Shown here: positions 17,522 through 26,250 of the stretch, piece by piece | How positions within the stretch are numbered: position 1 is the stretch's first letter | Layout of the letters: each line of letters begins with the position of its first letter | From: Caryophanon latum | Lineage (GTDB): Bacteria > Bacillota > Bacilli > Bacillales_A > Planococcaceae | Direction: 5' to 3' | Length of the DNA: 42,272 nucleotides | Assembly (NCBI RefSeq): GCF_001700325.1 | Contig: NZ_MATO01000011.1 | Location: 1 to 42,272 of the forward strand | The notes under the pieces: model-generated | Seen by the model: the letters and a program-made list of their open reading frames with translations, nothing else | The model's database searches: none | What the model was told of the DNA's origin: nothing | Translations under genes and position numbers: made by a program

Positions 17522-19030
17522 TTACATTTCAACATCGGCTGCTAGTTTGCCACGCTTATTTTTTACGCCACTGAAGATGCTCAGTGCAAACACGATAAAT
17601 GCGATAATTAAAATAACCGCAGAAATCGGACGCGTTAAGAAAATTAAGAAGCCTTCAGTTGAAATCGATAATGATTGCAGCATTGAAGATTCTAACTGTG
17701 AGCCTAAAATGAACGTGACGATCATCGCAGACATCGGAATATCGAGCTTTTTCATTAAGTAGCCGATAATACCGAATACAAGCATCATGCCAACGTCCCA
17801 TAAGCTACCTTTTAAGCTATACGTGCCGATTAAAATGACCATTAAAATAATCGGATACAATAACTTGTAAGGAATCATTGCAATTTTTGCCCACATGCCA
17901 ACGAGCGGCAAGTTTAAAATTAATAATAAAGCGTTTCCAATAAACATGCTGGCAATTAAGCCCCACACGAAATCGGGGTTTTTCGTAAATAACGCAGGGC
18001 CTGGTGTCAAACCATGCATAATGAATGCGCCTAAAATAACGGCCATCGTTGGCGAGCTTGGTAAACCTAACGAGAACAACGGAATTAACGCTGCGCCACT
18101 ATGTGCGTTGTTCGCTGTTTCTGGACCTGCCACACCTTCGATTGCCCCTTTACCGAAACGACTTGGATCTTTCGCCACTTTTTTCTCCAGCATATAGGAA
18201 AACGTCGATGCAATAATCGAGTTCGCACCAGGAATCATACCAAGAATCATGCCGATGCCCGTACCACGCCCTGCCGATTTTAACGTCGGGCTCCATTCAC
18301 CTTTTCGTGGAAGCAATCCTTTTACTTTCGGCACGTTGCCAATTTGCGTCGGCTTTTCGGCATTGAGTAAAATTTCAGAAATGCCGAATAATCCCATCGC
18401 CATAACGGCAAAGTCAATGCCTTCCATTAACTCAAGTGACCCGAACGTAAAGCGGTACTCACCGGATACTAAATCTTGTCCAATCATTGCAAATACAAGC
18501 CCAAGAACTGCCGCAATCATACCGCGCACGAGCGACTTCCCCATAAGCGCGACAATCATGAGCATCCCTAACAGCATGATCGCGAAAAATTCTGGTGGAC
18601 CAAAGTTTAACGCAACGTCAGCTAAAATCGGACCGAAAAACGTCAGCGCAACAACTGCGACAATACCGCCGATGAACGAGCCAATCGCCGCAACACCGAG
18701 CGCAGCGCCAGCACGACCATTTTTCGTCATTTCATAGCCATCAATACATGTAATAACGGACGCTGCCTCACCTGGTACGTTAACTAACACAGACGTAATC
18801 GTTCCACCGTACATCGAGCCATAAAAAATACCCGACAACATAATAATGGCAGATACCGGCTCCATTCCGAACGTAATCGGAATAAGAAGCGCTGTTCCGG
18901 ATACAGGACCAAGCCCCGGTAATACACCAATAATCATGCCGAGCATAACACCAATAAAACAATACAATAAGTTCGACCACGTTAATGCGGTCGCAAAGCC
19001 ATCAAGTAACAAGAAAAACGAATCGATCAT
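17522..19030 (-). CDS. tctA: Tripartite tricarboxylate transporter, large membrane subunit TctA
   Basis: The main permease subunit of the TTT family, 502 residues, polytopic with about a dozen hydrophobic segments. Two glycine/proline-rich loops typical of TctA are visible: GVLPGLGPVSG near residue 40 and GMIPGANSI near 265, plus SLGLPSSPTMA near 330. It probably works with TctB and the TctC receptor for uptake of a carboxylate driven by an ion gradient. The start is ATG after TAGGGGGACACC. It is the last gene of transcript A. TTT systems carry citrate, tartrate, malonate, terephthalate and other acids, so the substrate is open. Confidence 0.93.
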   Translation of the reverse strand: MIDSFFLLLDGFATALTWSNLLYCFIGVMLGMIIGVLPGLGPVSGTALLIPITFGMEPVSAIIMLSGIFYGSMYGGTITSVLVNVPGEAASVITCIDGYEMTKNGRAGAALGVAAIGSFIGGIVAVVALTFFGPILADVALNFGPPEFFAIMLLGMLMIVALMGKSLVRGMIAAVLGLVFAMIGQDLVSGEYRFTFGSLELMEGIDFAVMAMGLFGISEILLNAEKPTQIGNVPKVKGLLPRKGEWSPTLKSAGRGTGIGMILGMIPGANSIIASTFSYMLEKKVAKDPSRFGKGAIEGVAGPETANNAHSGAALIPLFSLGLPSSPTMAVILGAFIMHGLTPGPALFTKNPDFVWGLIASMFIGNALLLILNLPLVGMWAKIAMIPYKLLYPIILMVILIGTYSLKGSLWDVGMMLVFGIIGYLMKKLDIPMSAMIVTFILGSQLESSMLQSLSISTEGFLIFLTRPISAVILIIAFIVFALSIFSGVKNKRGKLAADVEM

Positions 19031-19041
19031 AAGGTGTCCCC

Positions 19042-19506
19042 CTAAAATAAAATGCCGTTCGCTGGTATATGCACTTTCAATACGTTATTAAACATCACAT
19101 AAATGAACATCGTAATGCCAACTGATAACGCAACTGTTTGCCACCATTTGTATTCCTTGAAAAAAAGTACAATTAAAAATACAGTGCCTGCAACTAAATA
19201 GCCACATAGCACAAACAATAAAAGGAATAGTAATAACGCCATAATGATAAACACAATTTTTTTCAACGAGTGCCCAGTCGGCCATTCTTCATCGCTTACA
19301 TTTTTACCTTTTATACTTTCGTAAATGTACAGCACAGCTAAAATCATTAAAATGAGACTGAGCCAGAATGGGAAAAATCCTGGCCCAGGACCAACAATTC
19401 CTGAATAGCTATACTGAAACGAGATGACAAACGCTATAACGGCGACCGCAAGAATAACAAGCCCTGCCCATACGCCTGCATTGAATTGTTTCACGTTTAT
19501 GTTCAT
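19042..19506 (-). CDS. tctB: Tripartite tricarboxylate transporter, small membrane subunit TctB
   Basis: 154 residues with four hydrophobic segments (about 14-32, 39-58, 87-112 and 120-140), the TctB topology. The PGPGFFPFWL motif near residue 40, between the first two helices, is typical of the family. It is transcribed between tctC and tctA, 11 bases before tctA. It should assemble with TctA in the cytoplasmic membrane. Confidence 0.88.
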   Translation of the reverse strand: MNINVKQFNAGVWAGLVILAVAVIAFVISFQYSYSGIVGPGPGFFPFWLSLILMILAVLYIYESIKGKNVSDEEWPTGHSLKKIVFIIMALLLFLLLFVLCGYLVAGTVFLIVLFFKEYKWWQTVALSVGITMFIYVMFNNVLKVHIPANGILF

Positions 19507-19533
19507 GTTCGCTTCATTCCTTTCAGTAACGAG

Positions 19534-20514
19534 TTAGTCGATTAAATTTAATTCTTTTAAAATGACTGCAGCTTTTTCGTTTTCTGCATCTAATTCTTCT
19601 TGCACTTGTTCAGATGTGCCATATTGTACTTGTAAGCTTGCTTTTTCGAACTCGGCAATTACTTCAGGGTCTTCCATCGTTTTCTTAATTGCTTCTTGTA
19701 ATTTCACTTTAATATTTTCTGGTAAGTCAGGCGGTGCCATTAACGACGTGTTGCTGTCGTATACGATGTCAAAGCCTTGATCTTTTAAAAGAGGAATGTC
19801 TGGGAAATACGGAACAGGTACGCCACCTGCATTGAAAATCGCGCGTAGCTCACCTGATTCAATTAACGCTTTCGCATCACTTGGCTGTAAAATTGCACCT
19901 TGTACGTGACCGCCTAAAATCGCGGTAATCGCTGGCGGTGTGCCTTCAAACGGTACGGGCTTTACTGTAATGCCTGCTTGTAGTTCAAGCTCTGCCATTG
20001 GTAAATGTGAGCCACCACCAATGCCGCCTGATACGCCGAATGTGAATTCATTCGGATGCTCTTTTACGTACGCTAACCATTCGTCAAAGGTTTGCCACGG
20101 TGCATCTGCTTTTACGACTAAAATTTGTTGGTTACCAAATACTTTCGCAAGTGGTGTGAAGCTGTCATGCTTGTATTTCGTTTTACCGTATAACGGCTGA
20201 AGTGCTAATGCACGGTGTGTCGTTAGCGCTAATGTGTAGCCATCTGGTTTTGATGCATATAAATCAGATAGCGCAATTGTGCCACTACCACCTGGTTTAT
20301 TGACAATGACAAATTGTGCATTATCTAAATACTTTGGCAAATACTTTTCTAAAATACGCCCGCCAATATCCGTTGAGCCACCTGGAGCGAACGGTACGAT
20401 AATTTCAATCGCACGCTCTGGGTAATCCGTATCGCTCGACTCTGCCTTCTCACTTGAACAAGCCGCCAGTAGTAACACCATAAATAAACTACATACTAGT
20501 AAACATTTTTTCAT
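19534..20514 (-). CDS. tctC: Tripartite tricarboxylate transporter, lipoprotein substrate receptor TctC
   Basis: A 326-residue extracytoplasmic receptor of the Bug/TctC type. It begins with a lipoprotein signal peptide: KK, a hydrophobic run and the lipobox LLAACSS, so in a Gram-positive it would be membrane-tethered. The mature N-terminus has YPERAIEIIVPFAPGGSTD, the segment that lines the carboxylate pocket in this family, followed by NKPGGSGTIA. The start is ATG after AGGGGGAACGC. It follows the thiamine-diphosphate enzyme by 42 bases. The ligand is probably an organic acid consumed by the downstream enzymes. Confidence 0.92.
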   Translation of the reverse strand: MKKCLLVCSLFMVLLLAACSSEKAESSDTDYPERAIEIIVPFAPGGSTDIGGRILEKYLPKYLDNAQFVIVNKPGGSGTIALSDLYASKPDGYTLALTTHRALALQPLYGKTKYKHDSFTPLAKVFGNQQILVVKADAPWQTFDEWLAYVKEHPNEFTFGVSGGIGGGSHLPMAELELQAGITVKPVPFEGTPPAITAILGGHVQGAILQPSDAKALIESGELRAIFNAGGVPVPYFPDIPLLKDQGFDIVYDSNTSLMAPPDLPENIKVKLQEAIKKTMEDPEVIAEFEKASLQVQYGTSEQVQEELDAENEKAAVILKELNLID

Positions 20515-20556
20515 CCGCGTTCCCCCTACATAATAAGATTCACCAATTCTTTGCCT

Positions 20557-22272
20557 CTAATACGATGTTTGTTGAGAAATTGCGGCTAATCGCACATCAA
20601 CGACTGCACTGCGCCCTTCTTTCACGCAGTCCATCGCTTGCTGAAGTGCATCGACTAGCTGTGCTGGGTCGCTTACAGTTAATGCAAAAGCGCCTCCAGC
20701 TGCCTCTGCAATTTTTGCTAAATCCGCTGACTGATCAAAGTTCACCCAATAACTATCTGTTTGTTTTGCGACACCATCTGGGTAGCGCTTTAATAAATTC
20801 ATTTTCGTTGCGTTCCAGCCTTCGTTGTTATAAATGACCGTTAAAAACGGCGCATCGTAACGACGTGCCATCCAATGTACAGCAGCTGGCTCGCTAAATA
20901 AATACGTCCCGTCGCCAGTTAAGCTCACGACTGTTTTTTCCGGATGTGCAAGCTTCATGCCAATTGCTGCACCGCCATTCCAGCCAAGTGACGTCGCACC
21001 GCTCGTAAAGTATGTACGCGGCTTCGTACGCGGTAAATGCTTGCATACCGTCATCGTGCTCGTAATCGTTTCATCAAGTACAATCGTATCTTCATCGACT
21101 ACTTGCGCGATGCAGTGCGTTAACCATTCTGGTGTAATAATGTCACCTCGTTTTGCCTCTTGTGCCCATTGCGTGCGCTGTGCGTCGTATCGCTCCTGCC
21201 ATTGTGCGACATTTGAAGGCGGAAGATGCTTGCTACATTGTACTAGCTGCTGTAACACTTCCTCTGCATCGGCTCGGTATGTTTTCGTCGCCGCAATATG
21301 CCATAGTGGAATATGCTCCTTCACTGGGTCTACATCAATGAAAAATACGCGACAGTCGTCCTGTGGCTTTTGCTGCGTTACGACCCACGGCACGTCTGTA
21401 TCAAGCGCGATAATGACGTCGGCGTCCGCAATGAGCGTATGTGGATCAAAACCTGCATGAAGCACATGGTCGCGCGGGAAGTTCATGTACGTCGGAATGT
21501 GCTCGACAACCGGCACAGCGAACTGCTCACATAATTGTATGAGCGCTTCAACTGCTTGTGGGTTTTTGCCGACATACGACGTAACAAGCACTGGACGCTT
21601 TGCCGATGCTAATGCTTCGACAATGTGCTCTGCTTCGCGTTGTGGAAGTGCACCTTGAGCAATCGCTTGCCATTGTGCCCATTCACTTTCACGCGGCGTT
21701 ACAGCTTCTTCCAACACTTCGCGAGCACCTGTTAAATAAACCGGTCCAGCTGGAGCACTCGTTGCCAGCTGCATTGCACGGTAAACAAGCTGCTTCACAT
21801 TTTTTCCTGTGCGAATATCACCCTCCCATTTCACATATGAGCGCACGATGCCACGCTGGTCGTACACATTTTGTAAATAGTTTACATAGGAGTTGCGGCT
21901 ACCCGGCAACTCCCCTTCCATTGTGTACGGTGTTTCTCCAGCGAAAATAAAGACGGGCACGCGTGCGCGAAATGCGTTGTGTACAGCGCCACCTAAGTTT
22001 TGTGTACCTACGTCGGTATGGATGATGACCCCTTGTGCTTCATCGGTCAGCATCGCATACCCTTGCGCTGCAGCCATTGCGACGCTTTCATGTGGGCAAA
22101 TAATCGCTTTTGGTAATGTGCGCCCTTCCTGCTTTGCTTTTGCTAGTGCTTCAATAATCGATGGATGATCGCTTCCTAAGTTACAAAATACGTACGACAT
22201 ACCAACTTCATGTAATGCTTCCATAAACGCATCGCCCGTTGTCATTGTCTTGACTTCCTGTGCGGTTTTCAT
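20557..22272 (-). CDS. Thiamine-diphosphate-dependent enzyme, decarboxylase/acetolactate-synthase superfamily
   Basis: 571 residues with three domains: N-terminal Pyr domain with the cofactor-activating Glu62 in PHESVAMAAAQGYA, a central domain, and a C-terminal PP domain with the GDG...NN cofactor motif (LTGDGTYLF to VIYNNEG). Relatives include benzoylformate decarboxylase, acetolactate synthase and oxalyl-CoA decarboxylase. The gene starts on the base after the Fe-S protein's stop codon, with its ribosome binding site (GAAGGGGGCG) inside that gene. A 2-oxo-acid decarboxylase making an aldehyde for the aldehyde dehydrogenase at 106-1569 is an attractive reading, but the substrate pocket cannot be judged by eye. 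Confidence 0.85.
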   Translation of the reverse strand: MKTAQEVKTMTTGDAFMEALHEVGMSYVFCNLGSDHPSIIEALAKAKQEGRTLPKAIICPHESVAMAAAQGYAMLTDEAQGVIIHTDVGTQNLGGAVHNAFRARVPVFIFAGETPYTMEGELPGSRNSYVNYLQNVYDQRGIVRSYVKWEGDIRTGKNVKQLVYRAMQLATSAPAGPVYLTGAREVLEEAVTPRESEWAQWQAIAQGALPQREAEHIVEALASAKRPVLVTSYVGKNPQAVEALIQLCEQFAVPVVEHIPTYMNFPRDHVLHAGFDPHTLIADADVIIALDTDVPWVVTQQKPQDDCRVFFIDVDPVKEHIPLWHIAATKTYRADAEEVLQQLVQCSKHLPPSNVAQWQERYDAQRTQWAQEAKRGDIITPEWLTHCIAQVVDEDTIVLDETITSTMTVCKHLPRTKPRTYFTSGATSLGWNGGAAIGMKLAHPEKTVVSLTGDGTYLFSEPAAVHWMARRYDAPFLTVIYNNEGWNATKMNLLKRYPDGVAKQTDSYWVNFDQSADLAKIAEAAGGAFALTVSDPAQLVDALQQAMDCVKEGRSAVVDVRLAAISQQTSY

Positions 22273-24363
22273 CTACTGAACGCCCCCTTCTGTATACACG
22301 ATAGATCGATCTAAAATTTCAGCAATATCTAACGTTTTCACGTTTTCTTCTACTTCTAACGCTTTCGTACCGTCCGTTAACATCGTTAAGCAGTACGGAC
22401 AGTTACTACCGATGACACTCGGGTTCGTTTCAAGTGCCATTTCAGTACGTGCTAAGTTAATGCGCGTGCCTTCACGGTCTTCCATCCACATACCGCCACC
22501 GCCTGCACCACAGCACATCGCATCTTGACGATTGCGCTTCATCTCTAAAATTTCAACACCTGGAATGTGGCGTAAAATGTCGCGCGGTGCATCGTAAATA
22601 TCGTTGTAGCGTCCGATATAGCATGAATCATGGTACACAATTTTTTCCTCTACACGATTTGTCGGCACAAGCTTTTTTTGTGCTACTAAGTCGCGCAGTA
22701 ATTCTGTATGATGCACAACTTCTACATCTTTTAATCCAAAATCTGGATACTCATGTTTAAATGAGTTAAATGCATGCGGATCCGTCGTCACGATTTTACG
22801 TACATTGTATTCTTCAAACACGGCAATGTTTTGTGCGCATAAATCTTGGAATAAATATTCATTCCCCATGCGGCGTGCTGTATCACCAGAGTTGCCTTCG
22901 TGGTTACCTAAAATCGCAAATTTCACGCCAGCTTCATGCATTAAACGAGCGAATGCTTGAGCGATGCGCTGGTTACGAATGTCGAACGAGCCCATTGAGC
23001 CAACCCAAAAGAGCACGTCAAACTCCTCAACTTCATCTACTGTTTTAATGATGTCTTCCATACCTTCGCGCCACTTCACACGCTCGTTACGGTTTGTGCC
23101 CCACGGATTGCCTTGACGCTCAATGTTTTGGAAATAACGAGACGCCTCAGTTGGCATGTCTCCTTGCGTCATCACTAAATAACGACGTAAATCGATAATT
23201 TTATCTACGTGCTCATTCATTACTGGACATTGATCTTCGCAGTTACGACACGTCGTACATGCCCATAGCTCTTGTCCTGTTACAACATCGCCAAGCAGCT
23301 CTTTCGTTTGTACTGGCTCTAGTTCTGGACTGCCACCAGCTGCTTGTAATGCGAGTTGATTTCCTGACGTATCGCTAAACGCAAACGCTGGTACCCACGG
23401 CGAGTGAGACGTAATGAGCGCCCCTTTTTCCGTTAAATGGTTACGTAAGTTCACAATTAAATTCATCGGTGATAACATTTTGCCTGTTCCTGCAGCTGGG
23501 CACATATTCGTACAGCGTCCACATTCAGCACATGCATATAAATCGATTAATTGCGTTTGTGTGAAGTCTTCAATTTTCCCAACGCCAAACTCTTCTAATG
23601 TCTCGTCCTCAAAATCAATTTTGCGTAAACGTCCAACAGCTCCTGCTTTTTTAAAAAATAAATTAAACATCGCAAACAGCTCATGCGCTTGCTTCGATTG
23701 TGGTACAAATACCATAAATACTAATACCGTTAATAAATGAATCCACCAGAATACATAAAACAGCACGGCACCAATCGTCGGACCAACAAAGCCAAATACG
23801 ACAGCGACTAAGCTAGAAAACGGCGCATATACAAAGTTTGCTTCGCGCTCTAACATGACAGATTCAAATCCAAGCGTTAATAAAATCGTTGTCGTTAGCA
23901 CTGTTAATGCTCCAACGACGAACGCAGCTTTTCCATCACGTTTCCACTGCAAGCGCTTTAACTTTTCAACGTAACGACGGTAAAATGCGTACAGCACAGC
24001 CGCAAGCATTAAAAATGTTGTCCATTCCTGTAAAAAGCTAAAATATTTGTGGAAGCTGCCTAGCGGATATTCATACCCTTTGCTAAATCCTTTAATGACA
24101 ACTTCGATCAAGCCAATTTGAATAATGAAAAATGCATAAAATAAAATAGCGTGCATAATGCCGCTCTTTTTATCTTTAAACAGCTTCTTTTGACCGAAAC
24201 CGTTAATGATCACCGTGCGTACACGCTCCCCAATATTCCACTCCATATCCGGCTTTTTTCCAAGCTTAATGAATACGTAACGGCTATACACTACTTTCGT
24301 AAATAAATACAACGCGTACACAGCCACAATAATTACTGCGGCTAAATTGATATACATTAACAT
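22273..24363 (-). CDS. Membrane Fe-S oxidoreductase, FadF/EMO-like ETF:menaquinone oxidoreductase
   Basis: About 696 residues from ATG at 24363 (GGGGGAG eight bases upstream; GTG at 24372 is an alternative). The N-terminal third is hydrophobic with about six transmembrane helices and resembles a NarI-like cytochrome b domain. Then come two ferredoxin motifs (CAECGRCTNMCP near 280, CTTCRNCEDQCPV near 370). Next are two CCG-type cluster domains, the second with CYIGRYN, CCGAGGGGMWMED and SNCPYCLTM. This order matches B. subtilis YwjF (FadF) and the EMO family, which oxidise ETF and reduce (methyl)menaquinone. As first gene of the locus it supplies the exit route for acyl-CoA dehydrogenase electrons. 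Confidence 0.88.
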   Translation of the reverse strand: MLMYINLAAVIIVAVYALYLFTKVVYSRYVFIKLGKKPDMEWNIGERVRTVIINGFGQKKLFKDKKSGIMHAILFYAFFIIQIGLIEVVIKGFSKGYEYPLGSFHKYFSFLQEWTTFLMLAAVLYAFYRRYVEKLKRLQWKRDGKAAFVVGALTVLTTTILLTLGFESVMLEREANFVYAPFSSLVAVVFGFVGPTIGAVLFYVFWWIHLLTVLVFMVFVPQSKQAHELFAMFNLFFKKAGAVGRLRKIDFEDETLEEFGVGKIEDFTQTQLIDLYACAECGRCTNMCPAAGTGKMLSPMNLIVNLRNHLTEKGALITSHSPWVPAFAFSDTSGNQLALQAAGGSPELEPVQTKELLGDVVTGQELWACTTCRNCEDQCPVMNEHVDKIIDLRRYLVMTQGDMPTEASRYFQNIERQGNPWGTNRNERVKWREGMEDIIKTVDEVEEFDVLFWVGSMGSFDIRNQRIAQAFARLMHEAGVKFAILGNHEGNSGDTARRMGNEYLFQDLCAQNIAVFEEYNVRKIVTTDPHAFNSFKHEYPDFGLKDVEVVHHTELLRDLVAQKKLVPTNRVEEKIVYHDSCYIGRYNDIYDAPRDILRHIPGVEILEMKRNRQDAMCCGAGGGGMWMEDREGTRINLARTEMALETNPSVIGSNCPYCLTMLTDGTKALEVEENVKTLDIAEILDRSIVYTEGGVQ

Positions 24364-24618
24364 ATGAATCACTCCCCCAAAACATACTTATAAAGTTTAC
24401 TTCTCCGTTTTTTTGTGGCAATATATCCCTGAAAGATATTTCGCGAATTCAATTCAAATAATCTGCATTTCATTTATAAATAGCTCGAAAAATACTATTT
24501 TTTATAGAAAAAGATTATTCTGAAAATAATTACGTTTATCTTATCACCACGCATGATATAGCACAAATATCTTAAAGGTATGTTTTAAATACTAAATAAA
24601 TATGGAAAGAGGGATTTT
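24364..24618. promoter_or_regulatory. Divergent promoter/operator region between the catabolic locus and lysR
   Basis: Two 17-bp dyads share a CTGAAA centre: ATATCCCTGAAAGATAT (24423-24439, perfect 5-bp arms) and ATTATTCTGAAAATAAT (24514-24530, perfect 6-bp arms). Both have the size of a LysR-type T-N11-A site. A minus-strand -10 candidate TATAAG (24387-24392) would place the first dyad at roughly -43 to -59, the usual activation position. A further imperfect dyad ATATC-TTAAA-GGTAT is at 24567-24581, closer to lysR. No good -35 is seen for the minus-strand promoter, consistent with activation. Confidence 0.55.
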
Positions 24619-25494
24619 GTGGACATTCGTCAACTTCGCTATTTCGTGACGGTCGCAGATGAAGGGCAAATTACGCGTGCGGCGAAAAAATTAAACATGG
24701 CACAGCCACCGCTTAGCCATCAGCTTAAATTAATGGAAGAAGAGCTCGGCACTACGTTATTTTTCCGCAATAGTCGCAGCGTCGAGCTTACAGAAGCAGG
24801 CTCACTTTTATACCAGCGCGCCATTAGCATTTTGCATCAATTAGAGGACACTGTTGTGGAAGTAAAAGAAACGGGGGATGGTATTCGTGGACAGCTCGCA
24901 ATCGGCACCGCAAAAACATGCGGCATTAATTTTTTACCACCGCGAATTCAAGCGTTTCAGCAAACATACCCACTCGTAACGTTTCGCATTTTAGACGGGC
25001 ATCCGTACGAGGTGCTGAAATTTTTAGACGAGCGTTTAGTCGAGTTCGCTGTCGTTCGATTCGCTGCGGACATTCATCTCGACTACGATGCGAAAACATT
25101 ACAAGTCGAGCCGTACGTATTATTCGTGCCAAAGCAGTGGCAATGGCCAGCTTCGAAAACATCTATTTCAATGAAAGATTTATCGGATATTCCACTCGTT
25201 ATGGTTGTACGAGAAGAGCGTTATGGCATGTATAGCTCATTTCATAACTTATGCTTAAAGCAAGGCATTAAGCTCAACATCGTATGTGAATGCCACGATG
25301 CGTCGATTATTTGCTCGTTCGTCGCAACAGGTATGGGTGCAGCTGTATTACCTAAATCTACGCTACTATCACATGAGCATGAAATCGACATTATTGAAAT
25401 TGAAGACTGTGATCTGTACAACAAAACATCGCTCATTTGGAACAAAGATCGACCGCTTTCCAAAGTCGCACAGCATTTTTTAGAATCGTTTTAA
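24619..25494 (+). CDS. LysR-type transcriptional regulator
   Basis: 291 residues. The winged helix-turn-helix occupies residues 1-60 (DIRQLRYFVTVADEG, ITRAAKKLNMAQPPLSHQ). It is followed by the linker helix and a periplasmic-binding-protein-like effector domain (about 90-290). The start is GTG at 24619, preceded by AAAGAGGG. It is divergent from the catabolic locus with paired 17-bp dyads in between, so it is very probably the pathway activator responding to a substrate or intermediate. It belongs broadly to the BenM/CatM/GltC-like group, but the inducer is not deducible. Confidence 0.93.
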   Translation: MDIRQLRYFVTVADEGQITRAAKKLNMAQPPLSHQLKLMEEELGTTLFFRNSRSVELTEAGSLLYQRAISILHQLEDTVVEVKETGDGIRGQLAIGTAKTCGINFLPPRIQAFQQTYPLVTFRILDGHPYEVLKFLDERLVEFAVVRFAADIHLDYDAKTLQVEPYVLFVPKQWQWPASKTSISMKDLSDIPLVMVVREERYGMYSSFHNLCLKQGIKLNIVCECHDASIICSFVATGMGAAVLPKSTLLSHEHEIDIIEIEDCDLYNKTSLIWNKDRPLSKVAQHFLESF

Positions 25495-25502
25495 CGAAAA
25501 AA

Positions 25503-25540
25503 AGCAGGAGCATCTCATACTCGAGATACTCCTGCTTTCC
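25503..25540 (+). terminator. lysR terminator
   Basis: A strong stem AGCAGGAG (25503-25510)/CTCCTGCT (25529-25536) with an inner ATCTC/GAGAT extension separated by single mismatched bases. It begins 9 bases after the lysR stop and is followed by a short TTTCC. Confidence 0.85.
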
Positions 25541-25713
25541 TATTCGTAACCTTGAAACTATCTTCTATCTGATTATCTCTCTAAAGCTCTTATCTTTCTT
25601 CTTTAACAAAAGCTTTACGTTAGTTTATTTTTTCATGCTGTTTCGCATATTTAAGCTTGCGATTTACTAGGTTTTCAACTCAGGCTGAGATGGTAGTTAC
25701 TAGGCTGTGGCAT

Positions 25714-25780
25714 GAAAAAATGCCTGCCTAACTCTCAAAGATTAAAAAAATAGATTTAATCTAAGGAGTCAGACAGGCAT
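25714..25780 (-). terminator. Very long terminator-like hairpin, minus strand
   Basis: Arms ATGCCTG (25720-25726)/CAGGCAT (25774-25780), ACTC (25731-25734)/GAGT (25766-25769) and AGATTAAA (25739-25746)/TTTAATCT (25755-25762) form a stem of over 20 pairs with a few mismatches. On the minus strand it is followed by TTTTTT. On the plus strand no T-tract follows, so it should stop leftward transcription coming from 25780-26250. Confidence 0.75.
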
Positions 25781-26250
25781 TCTATATATGTTGTTTCTAT
25801 GTATGATTGATTGTTTGTACATCTCAGTCATCGAAGTATAGCCCTGAGTATGCGTATATGCTCCCTTGAATGCTCGATTTCTCGAAGTGACATCTACTGT
25901 TACAAATCTGCCCATAACAGTTCCTATAGTCTGTACACACGCTTTTTTGCCTGTAACATGAATGCCTATTCTACTGGTTATGAGAAACTCAGCAACAACT
26001 ATAGTATGTGATGCACCTGCTACAGCCGTAACTGTACAGATAACCCACCGCGCCCTTAGTGGTGGCGCACACCATTCACACTCTGACTGCAAGGGAGAGC
26101 AGCTTTTTTGAGTGCTAGACTTAATTATGTGCGGCGGCTAAGTCATAACCTTTCCTGTTGTTTAAGGAGGTTTTGTGGCATTGGTCCCTCCGCCTCACTC
26201 TTTGGAACATTAATCTACTGTATCAATATTGACAGTAAGAATGTTCCTCT
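25714..26250 (-). ncRNA. Candidate structured non-coding RNA (strand inferred)
   Basis: About 540 bases without a credible protein gene but rich in inverted repeats. A 44-base hairpin GGAACATT...AATGTTCC with inner TACTGT/ACAGTA arms lies at 26203-26246. Further pairs: GGAGG/CCTCC (26166-26170/26187-26191), GGCGG/CCGCC (26133-26137/26190-26194), GAGTG/CACTC (26110-26114/26196-26200), GACTTA/TAAGTC (26118-26123/26139-26144), CCACC/GGTGG (26045-26049/26061-26065), an 8-bp pair TCTGTACA/TGTACAGA (25930-25937/26033-26040) and CTGTTA/TAACAG (25897-25902/25915-25920). The minus strand ends in a long terminator, and a possible promoter (TTGAAT, 17 bases, TTCTAT; 26280-26252) precedes it. I recognise no known RNA family. 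Confidence 0.45.

Noticed and set aside
25769-26092. 107-residue minus-strand open frame in the inverted-repeat region
   Set aside because: It starts at TTG without a ribosome binding site, its product has no recognisable pattern, and its end runs into the arm of the terminator hairpin. Treated as part of the candidate RNA.
26110-26215. Resemblance of the minus-strand GAGGCGGAGGGAC segment to the 5' part of an S-box (SAM) riboswitch
   Set aside because: The following core (GATGAAACCC, GGCAACC and AAGGTGC-like blocks) is not found and no methionine or sulfur gene lies downstream.
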